Below are positions 1 through 4,273 of a stretch of 7,496 nt of DNA, in pieces (position 1 is the stretch's first letter; every line of letters starts with the position of its first letter). The stretch is taken from contig CALKAK010000174.1 in the NCBI GenBank assembly GCA_937983015.1, positions 1 to 7,496 of the forward strand. The letters run 5' to 3'. Below the pieces are notes generated by a model. The model worked only from the letters and a program-made list of their open reading frames with translations, was not told where the DNA came from and ran no database searches. This DNA comes from an uncultured Bacillaceae bacterium. Lineage in GTDB: Bacteria; Bacillota; Bacilli; Bacillales; Caldibacillaceae. The translations under genes and the position numbers were made by a program.

Positions 1-635
1 GAAAAAATATTTTTTGTGTCGGGAAAAATTACCGGGAACATGTGAAAGAAATGGGTCCGTCCGATCCAATACCAGAGCATGTCATGATATTTACGAAACC
101 GCCGACGGCCATCATCGGGACCGATGCCACGATTCCTCTTCATGCGAACGTTACAGATGCCCTCGATTATGAAGGTGAGCTGGCCATCGTCATTGGCAAA
201 AAAGGTAAAGCAATTCCGGCGGAAGAAAGCTTGGATTATGTATTTGGTTATACGATTTTAAATGATATCAGCGCCCGGGATTTACAAAAACGACATAAAC
301 AGTTTTTTCTCGGCAAAAGCCTTGACGGCAGTTGCCCCCTTGGGCCATGGATCGTCGATAAAACAGAAATTACCGATCCCCATGCGTTACGGATAGAAAC
401 GAGGGTGAATGGGGAATTACGGCAGAACGGACATACTTCGGAAATGATTTTTTCCATTCCGGAGATTATCGCGACATTGTCACGCGGGATGACTCTCGAG
501 CCCGGGGATATCATCGCTACCGGTACACCGGCCGGGGTCGGTAAAGGTTTTAACCCGCCAAAATATTTACGGTCCGGGGATGTCATCGAAATCACGATTG
601 AAAAGATCGGCACTTTACGCAATACAGTACAGTAA
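1..635 (+). CDS. yisK: Fumarylacetoacetate hydrolase (FAH) family protein, YisK-like, 5'-truncated by the window edge
   Basis: The reading frame is open from base 3 and ends with TAA at 633-635, giving 210 visible residues. The GTG at 42 is not the start: the codons before it encode the conserved FAH motif FCVGKNYREH, so about 90 residues lie outside the window if the length matches the roughly 300-residue B. subtilis YisK. Family landmarks are the YEGELA metal-binding pair (Glu codons 171-173 and 177-179), the third ligand in NDISARD (Asp codon 264-266), GKSLDGSCPLGP, and the C-terminal GDIIATGTPAGVGKGF loop. A His/Glu pair (codons 39-41 and 48-50) occupies the position of the catalytic dyad described for human FAHD1, an oxaloacetate decarboxylase. 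B. subtilis YisK has been reported to have the same activity and to associate with the Mbl cytoskeleton. A cytoplasmic, divalent-metal-dependent oxaloacetate decarboxylase or acylpyruvate hydrolase is the best call. Family membership is secure; the substrate is inferred by homology. Confidence 0.93.
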   Translation, partial: KNIFCVGKNYREHVKEMGPSDPIPEHVMIFTKPPTAIIGTDATIPLHANVTDALDYEGELAIVIGKKGKAIPAEESLDYVFGYTILNDISARDLQKRHKQFFLGKSLDGSCPLGPWIVDKTEITDPHALRIETRVNGELRQNGHTSEMIFSIPEIIATLSRGMTLEPGDIIATGTPAGVGKGFNPPKYLRSGDVIEITIEKIGTLRNTVQ

Positions 636-674
636 AGTGATCCCATCCAAACTATTCCGCGAGTGTAATCATTA

Positions 675-701
675 TTAGTTTTGGTGTCCATATGCTAAAA
701 T
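675..701 (+). promoter_or_regulatory. Candidate extended -10 promoter for the yisL-like gene
   Basis: TATGCTAAAAT at 691-701 contains a TG-n extended element (TG at 693-694) followed by TAAAAT at 696-701, five of six matches to TATAAT. No good -35 box lies 16-18 bases upstream (the region reads TTATTAG), as is usual for extended -10 promoters. It would start transcription near 708, a short leader ahead of the ATG at 735. There is no terminator between the yisK and yisL stops and starts, so read-through from yisK is also possible. Confidence 0.5.
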
Positions 702-720
702 TTACCTAGATAAAAAAATA

Positions 721-726
721 GGGAGG
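721..726 (+). promoter_or_regulatory. Ribosome binding site of the yisL-like gene
   Basis: GGGAGG lies 8 bases before the ATG at 735-737 and fixes that start. Confidence 0.8.
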
Positions 727-734
727 AATTTCAC

Positions 735-1082
735 ATGAATTTCCGAATGCTTCTCGATTCACATGTGGGCGCCTGGTTTCTGGCAGTTGTATTGTTCATT
801 ATCGCTTATATTCTCGTCAATAAACAAAAGGAAAGGGCTGTTAAAGTTCTCTCGATGATCATCCGTTTGTTCTTTTTGGTCATTCTCTTAACCGGTGGAA
901 TCATGCTCTATTATATCGGTTGGAGCTGGCCCCATGTTTTGAAAACATTACTGGGTCTTGCCACAATCGGTTTCATGGAGGTCACACTTTCACGTAAAGT
1001 GAAAGGCGAACCGTCAACAACTTTGCTGATACTGTTCATTATTTCCCTGGCTACTACAGTATTCTATGGCTATTATTTATAA
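735..1082 (+). CDS. yisL: YisL/UPF0344 family (DUF1516) small four-helix membrane protein
   Basis: This 115-residue protein is almost entirely hydrophobic, with four predicted membrane helices at about residues 12-28, 38-60, 66-86 and 95-114, separated by short basic loops (KQKER, SRKVKGE). The size, helix number and motifs such as LRxFFxxIxLTG and the GLATIGFMEVxLxRK segment match my memory of the YisL/UPF0344 family, found in Bacillus and relatives. The position directly after a yisK-like gene reproduces the B. subtilis gene order, which strengthens the call. The start is fixed by GGGAGG eight bases upstream. It should sit in the cytoplasmic membrane. No biochemical function is known to me for this family, and the sequence shows no catalytic or ligand motif. 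Confidence 0.85.
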   Translation: MNFRMLLDSHVGAWFLAVVLFIIAYILVNKQKERAVKVLSMIIRLFFLVILLTGGIMLYYIGWSWPHVLKTLLGLATIGFMEVTLSRKVKGEPSTTLLILFIISLATTVFYGYYL

Positions 1083-1098
1083 AAACGATTGCGTGATG

Positions 1099-1144
1099 GC
1101 TCCCCATCAGGTGGATAGAAAGATCTGGACACCTAATGGGGAGC
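1099..1144 (+). terminator. Long stem-loop after yisL, possible terminator with a poor U-tract
   Basis: GCTCCCCAT (1099-1107) pairs with ATGGGGAGC (1136-1144). After one mismatch, AGGTG (1109-1113) pairs with CACCT (1130-1134), making a stem of about 14 base pairs with a 16-base loop. It begins 16 bases after the yisL stop, the usual place for a terminator. The following bases are TAATTATTTGG, only weakly T-rich, so intrinsic termination would be inefficient. The 5' arm can alternatively fold locally (GATGG 1095-1099 with CCATC 1104-1108). Confidence 0.5.
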
Positions 1145-1585
1145 TAATTATTTGGCGTCAAAACAGGAAAATGTAGTCATCCTGTTGTTTGTGGCTCGCG
1201 TTCTTTTTTATTTCTTTCGGTCCGATGCGAAAAGCGATGAGTCAATTTACATAGACGAAAGAAAGAAGCCATTTAATAACGATCCATAATCGCCTGAAAA
1301 GTTTTCCTTAGCACGCAAGTTTGCTGGTGAAAAGAGGGTGAATAGGGGATTAAATAAAATGGTGCAACTTCCGGATGAAAAGGCATGATTTTCTTAAAGT
1401 AATAAATAAAAGATCACTGAGCTCAAAGATTTTTTTGTTAATATTTTTCATTTTTTAAAATACTTTTCCTGTAAGAACGGACATTTTCATAGATTTGCGT
1501 GGGAACGTACCTTGATAATTCGGAGAATGGAAGATGCTGGAAAGAGGTGCGTGGTTTGACCAATTGAAAAGATTGCGAACAGAAA

Positions 1586-1632
1586 ACGGCTTTAGCCTTG
1601 TTGGTGCAGTGCTAGAGCCGTCTTTCTTTTTT
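1586..1632. terminator. Bidirectional Rho-independent terminator downstream of yisN
   Basis: ACGGCTTTAGC (1586-1596) pairs with GCTAGAGCCGT (1611-1621), an 11-bp stem with one G-U pair and a 14-base loop. On the + strand it is followed by TCTTTCTTTTTT (1621-1632), a strong U-tract. On the - strand the tail reads TTTTCTGTTC, weaker but usable. It lies 64 bases downstream of the yisN-like stop codon, so it most likely ends that - strand transcript. The better U-tract on the + strand implies it also stops transcripts coming from the left. Confidence 0.75.
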
Positions 1633-1684
1633 ATCTATAGTGCTTTTAAGAAGGAAATTCTCACCTAAAGGATATTTTTTGAGT

Positions 1685-2239
1685 TTATGAAGGATATGAC
1701 CAATCGTTTTGCACGATCAGCCGCTGATTCGTGTTTAAGGTGAATTCAAAGCGATCGTGAAGTTTCTCACCATAGGAGTATACGTGCTGAACCGCGCAAA
1801 TATTAATCCCATTATCAAAAATCATGAAATTCACGCCCTCTTTTGGAGCAAGTTCTTGAAACATGAATTGATTGTAACAATAAAGGGCGTCATATAGAGA
1901 GAAGTTGAGCCGGTTTAACTGGTTGACAAAAACAAAAAAAGCATCATTCGATAGCTCATCTATAAGGGCCTCCAGTGCATACGGTAAGGTTTTCCGGATT
2001 TTAATCCACTCATTCCCCGTTAATATGTATTCACCGTGATCGGTCAACACCCGGTTAGGTTCCATGAGGATGCCTTTGATCCTGTCGTGATCGATATAAA
2101 TCTCCCGTTCGTAAAATTCTTCCAGTAAAAACATTTCCTCCTCAGAAAAAAACACCCATTCATCATGAATATACTCGATCGTTCCTTCTAAAAAAGAACG
2201 CTTTTGTTGTTGAATGATGGCAAGTCGTTCGTATTGCAT
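1685..2239 (-). CDS. yisN: DUF2777 family protein, YisN-like (unknown function)
   Basis: The product is 184 residues starting at MQYERLAIIQQQKR. A longer reading frame begins 15 bases upstream (ATG at 2252-2254), but that ATG overlaps the ribosome binding site AGGAGG, which is positioned 6 bases before the chosen ATG at 2237-2239. The protein is soluble, with no signal peptide or membrane helix. It opens with an FLEGTIEYIHDEWVFF segment and is rich in aromatic and acidic residues; the C-terminal half contains predicted helices around LNFSLYDALYCYNQFMFQ. I place it in DUF2777/YisN from its size, opening motif and its location after yisK-yisL, as in B. subtilis. I recognise the family from memory, not from a search, and no activity is known to me. 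The gene stands alone on this strand and ends at a bidirectional terminator. Confidence 0.7.
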   Translation of the reverse strand: MQYERLAIIQQQKRSFLEGTIEYIHDEWVFFSEEEMFLLEEFYEREIYIDHDRIKGILMEPNRVLTDHGEYILTGNEWIKIRKTLPYALEALIDELSNDAFFVFVNQLNRLNFSLYDALYCYNQFMFQELAPKEGVNFMIFDNGINICAVQHVYSYGEKLHDRFEFTLNTNQRLIVQNDWSYPS

Positions 2240-2279
2240 ACCTACCCTCCTCATCCTTTCTTTTTATTGACAGGTAGGT
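2240..2279 (-). promoter_or_regulatory. Ribosome binding site and start-proximal hairpin of the yisN-like gene
   Basis: In the - strand transcript ACCTACC (2279-2273) can pair with GGTAGGT (2246-2240), a 7-bp stem enclosing 26 bases. The second arm touches the last base of the AGGAGG ribosome binding site (2246-2251) and abuts the start codon at 2239. The RBS itself falls at the edge of the loop. The perfect arms are seen in the sequence; any effect on translation is inference. Confidence 0.4.
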
Positions 2280-2395
2280 GAATTTTTATACAGCAAAAAG
2301 TTGAATGAGTTCTGGTGAAATTGACCAAATCCGTTTACTTTATGTGATAAAAAAGTTTAGAAGCCTATTTAGAAGACTGGCAATCTATGAAAAAT

Positions 2396-2425
2396 TTGAC
2401 CTTTCCCGGAAATTCATTGTACAGT
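2396..2425 (+). promoter_or_regulatory. Candidate sigma-A promoter for the amylase gene
   Basis: TTGACC (2396-2401) and TACAGT (2420-2425) are separated by 18 bases, with five and four matches to the TTGACA and TATAAT consensus. Transcription would begin near 2432, leaving a leader of only about 23 bases before the ATG at 2455. A second TTGACC at 2321 has only a weak -10 (GATAAA at 2346). No convincing CcpA/MalR-type operator is visible here, in contrast to the region before the neopullulanase gene. Confidence 0.4.
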
Positions 2426-2440
2426 AACAGAGAGGATGGA

Positions 2441-2450
2441 AAAGAGGTGA
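2441..2450 (+). promoter_or_regulatory. Ribosome binding site of the amylase gene
   Basis: AAAGAGGTGA sits 4 bases before the ATG at 2455 (about 6 from the GAGGTG core) and supports that start, which is also the start of a typical signal peptide. Confidence 0.7.
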
Positions 2451-2454
2451 AAAA

Positions 2455-3990
2455 ATGAGAAGAAAACGACGATTCTTTCTTTATTTTCTCATGGCCTTCT
2501 TTTTGCTCGCCGGAAAAGCGGTTGCCGCGGCAGAACAAGATCGCCGGTGGGAGGATGAAACGATTTATTTTATCATGATTGATCGTTTCGCAAATGGTGA
2601 TCCAACCAATGATTTTGAGGTAAATACGAAAGATCCCTATGCGTATCATGGCGGTGATTTTCAAGGGATCATCGACCGGCTCGATTACATAAAAAGCCTC
2701 GGGTTCACAGCGATCTGGCTCACACCGATTTTCGATAACTCTGCTAAAGGGTATCATGGTTACTGGATTGTCGATTTTTACAATACTGAGGAGCATTTTG
2801 GAACGATCGAGGAATTCAAGCGCTTGGTTGAAGAGGCCCACCGGCGCGATATCAAAATTATCGTCGATTTTGTTGTGAATCATACATCACCCGAACATCC
2901 ATGGCTTGAAGATGAGGGAAAGGCGGATTGGTTTCATGAAAGAAAAGAAATTGTAAACTGGGATGACCCGGAAGAGCTAGAGACCGGTTGGATTTATGAT
3001 TTACCCGATTTAGCGCAGGAAAATCCGGAAGTGGCCGATTACTTGATCGAAGCGGCTAAATGGTGGATCAAGGAAACGGATATTGATGGGTATCGACTCG
3101 ATACAGTTAAACATGTTCCTATAGCATTTTGGCAACGGTTTTCTCAGGAAGTTAAGGCAGTGAAAGAAAATTTTTACTTACTCGGAGAAGTTTGGGTGGA
3201 ACATCCCGCATACATCCAACCTTACTTGGAAGCGGGACTTGATGGGGCAACGGATTACCCGTTATATCAAACGCTGATTGAAACATTTGTGGAGCCGGGA
3301 CATTCACTAAAAGCGTTATTTCAGTCACTGGAACGAAATGCCGCTATTTATGAAAAACCCGAATTAATGGGAAAATTCATTGATAATCACGATAATCCCC
3401 GCTTTACCTATTTCGTAACCGGGAAAAAGCAAAATCCCGAACTGCGCTGGAAGCAGGCACTCACCTTCATGTACACGACACCTGGAATTCCGATTATTTA
3501 TTACGGCTCGGAAATCGCTCTAAATGGCGGCAATGACCCCGACAACCGGCGGATGATGGAATTTCACACGAACGTCGAACTCGTAAACTTTATCTCGAAG
3601 CTTGGCAGTATCCGTAATACTTACCGTTCGTTAACCCGCGGTGATCTCGATGTGCTCTATGAAGAAGGGGGTATGGCCATTTATCGCCGAACATATGAAG
3701 GCGAAACAACTGTTATTGCTCTAAATAATACGACGGAACAACAGGTAGTGTCGATTTCACAAGAAGAGATCGGTAAAGATCGCGAACTTGCAGGCTTATT
3801 GAACGATGATTTAATCCGCCCTGAAGATGGCAACTATACTTTCGTGTTGGATCCGGAACAAAGTGAGATCTATCTAGTTAAAGAGCGTAGTGGACTGAAT
3901 TATGCAACGTTAGTTGGAAGCATCGGAGTCGTCGTCGCATTTGTAATTTTTGTATTTTTAGCCTGGAAAAGAGGAAAAAATGATAGCTAA
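2455..3990 (+). CDS. Secreted, membrane-anchored GH13 alpha-amylase (probably subfamily GH13_45)
   Basis: This 511-residue alpha-amylase cuts internal alpha-1,4 bonds of starch and maltodextrins outside the cell. A signal peptide (basic MRRKRR, hydrophobic core, likely cleavage after an AVA/AAA site near residue 25) precedes a (beta/alpha)8 barrel with all GH13 conserved regions: GFTAIWLTP (83-91), DFVVNH (138-143), LPDL (183-186), GYRLDTVKH (212-220, nucleophile Asp216), LLGEVW (242-247, acid/base Glu245), FIDNHD (308-313, Asp313) and GIPIIYYGSE (344-353). The LPDL motif and the adjacent tryptophans Trp203-Trp204 before the nucleophile region are, from memory, hallmarks of GH13_45 (BaqA, ASKA, ADTA). 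A short C-terminal beta domain ends in a membrane helix at about 483-504 followed by KRGK, so the enzyme should stay tethered on the outer face. It has no separate starch-binding domain of usual size. It is transcribed alone, with its own terminator, upstream of the maltodextrin uptake genes. GH13 function is secure; the subfamily is likely. Confidence 0.92.
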   Translation: MRRKRRFFLYFLMAFFLLAGKAVAAAEQDRRWEDETIYFIMIDRFANGDPTNDFEVNTKDPYAYHGGDFQGIIDRLDYIKSLGFTAIWLTPIFDNSAKGYHGYWIVDFYNTEEHFGTIEEFKRLVEEAHRRDIKIIVDFVVNHTSPEHPWLEDEGKADWFHERKEIVNWDDPEELETGWIYDLPDLAQENPEVADYLIEAAKWWIKETDIDGYRLDTVKHVPIAFWQRFSQEVKAVKENFYLLGEVWVEHPAYIQPYLEAGLDGATDYPLYQTLIETFVEPGHSLKALFQSLERNAAIYEKPELMGKFIDNHDNPRFTYFVTGKKQNPELRWKQALTFMYTTPGIPIIYYGSEIALNGGNDPDNRRMMEFHTNVELVNFISKLGSIRNTYRSLTRGDLDVLYEEGGMAIYRRTYEGETTVIALNNTTEQQVVSISQEEIGKDRELAGLLNDDLIRPEDGNYTFVLDPEQSEIYLVKERSGLNYATLVGSIGVVVAFVIFVFLAWKRGKNDS

Positions 3991-4001
3991 ATAGTTTGAC
4001 C

Positions 4002-4036
4002 AGCTTCCCTGATATTACGAAGAGGGAAGCTTTTTT
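4002..4036 (+). terminator. Rho-independent terminator of the amylase gene
   Basis: AGCTTCCCT (4002-4010) pairs with AGGGAAGCT (4023-4031), a perfect 9-bp stem with a 12-base loop. It is followed by a run of six T (4031-4036) and lies 12 bases after the amylase stop. It separates the amylase transcript from the neopullulanase operon. Confidence 0.88.
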
Positions 4037-4044
4037 ATAATTTA

Positions 4045-4058
4045 GACAAGCGTTTGCA
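4045..4058 (+). promoter_or_regulatory. LacI-family operator-like site 1 (MalR/CcpA type)
   Basis: GACAAGCGTTTGCA matches the CcpA cre-type pattern TGNAANCGNTNNCA at all fixed positions except the first two bases. Its right half CGTTTGC is shared with site 4. It is centred at 4051/4052, about 155 bases upstream of the predicted transcription start. Confidence 0.4.
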
Positions 4059-4107
4059 CAGAAAATCCTTCAGAAAGCCCTTATTTGTAACACTTTTGTA
4101 AACAAAA

Positions 4108-4121
4108 TGTTAACGTTTTTA
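4108..4121 (+). promoter_or_regulatory. LacI-family operator-like site 2 (cre-like, weak)
   Basis: TGTTAACGTTTTTA keeps the TG, the central AACGTT and the final A of a cre site but lacks the C near its right end. It is centred at 4114/4115. It is the least certain of the four sites, because AT-rich spacer DNA can produce such matches by chance. Confidence 0.3.
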
Positions 4122-4123
4122 AA

Positions 4124-4137
4124 CGAAAGCGCTTGCG
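4124..4137 (+). promoter_or_regulatory. LacI-family operator-like site 3 (cre-like)
   Basis: CGAAAGCGCTTGCG has the palindromic AAGCGCTT core of strong Bacillus cre sites (TGAAAGCGCTTTCA) with three differences in the outer positions. It is centred at 4130/4131, upstream of the promoter candidates, a location compatible with either activation or repression. Confidence 0.55.
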
Positions 4138-4171
4138 TTTTTGAAAAAACGGTAAAAAAATATAATATTAG

Positions 4172-4200
4172 TTGATTTTTAGTTTTATATATGCTATTTT
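4172..4200 (+). promoter_or_regulatory. Promoter of the neopullulanase-malE operon
   Basis: TTGATT (4172-4177) is followed after 17 bases by TATTTT (4195-4200), which carries an extended TG-C just before it (4192-4194). Transcription would begin near 4207, just before operator site 4, so a bound repressor would block it. A second possible promoter is TTGAAA (4141-4146) with TAATAT (4163-4168, 16-base spacer). The perfect TATAAT at 4161-4166 has no -35 box at normal distance. Confidence 0.5.
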
Positions 4201-4212
4201 GTAAATAACAAA

Positions 4213-4226
4213 TGCAAACGTTTGCT
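4213..4226 (+). promoter_or_regulatory. LacI-family operator site 4 (strong, MalR/CcpA type)
   Basis: TGCAAACGTTTGCT contains the perfect 12-base palindrome GCAAACGTTTGC (4214-4225). It matches the cre pattern except for the last base and resembles the operators of maltose-locus LacI-family regulators (MalR, MdxR). It lies immediately downstream of the predicted transcription start, the standard position for repression. The likely ligand-responsive regulator is not encoded in this window. Confidence 0.7.
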
Positions 4227-4273
4227 CAAAATGGTATAAATTCATCTTTCAAATAAATAGACATCCTGGAAAG

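Larger units (their letters stand above)
1083..1684. other. Gene-poor intergenic region between yisL and yisN
   Basis: About 600 bases hold no convincing gene on either strand; every frame is broken into short pieces. Visible structure consists of the yisL stem-loop (1099-1144), a 7-bp inverted repeat AACAGGA/TCCTGTT (1162-1168 and 1180-1186), a 9-bp inverted repeat TTTCTTTCG/CGAAAGAAA (1211-1219 and 1256-1264), and a good terminator (1586-1632). The stretch near 1380-1460 is very AT-rich. In B. subtilis the secreted protease gene wprA sits between yisL and yisN; I see no remnant of it here. Confidence 0.6.

Noticed and set aside
42..44. GTG at 42 as the start of the FAH-family gene
   Set aside because: The in-frame codons before it encode the conserved FCVGKNYREH motif, so this is an internal valine and the gene begins outside the window.
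248..691. Long - strand open frame opposite the FAH-family gene
   Set aside because: It overlaps a clearly homologous gene on the other strand along nearly its full length and shows no recognisable motif.
1408..1435. AAAAGATC / GATTTTTT imperfect hairpin followed by T residues as a terminator
   Set aside because: The stem is almost all A-T with a G-U pair and the T-run is part of the stem itself, so it is too weak.
1534..1668. A 44-codon + strand reading frame (MLERGAWFDQLKR...) with a GGAG-like site upstream and a GFSLV string resembling prepilin N-termini
   Set aside because: It runs straight through the terminator hairpin at 1586-1632, lacks the conserved Glu after GFSLV and any hydrophobic helix of normal length. 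It is most likely chance.
2327..2340. A CG-centred CCGTTTAC sequence upstream of the amylase gene as a cre site
   Set aside because: The left half lacks the TG and the conserved A, so the match is no better than expected in AT-rich DNA.
2321..2351. TTGACC (2321) with GATAAA (2346) as the amylase promoter
   Set aside because: The spacing is 19 bases and the -10 is poor; the TTGACC/TACAGT pair at 2396-2425 fits better and lies closer to the gene.
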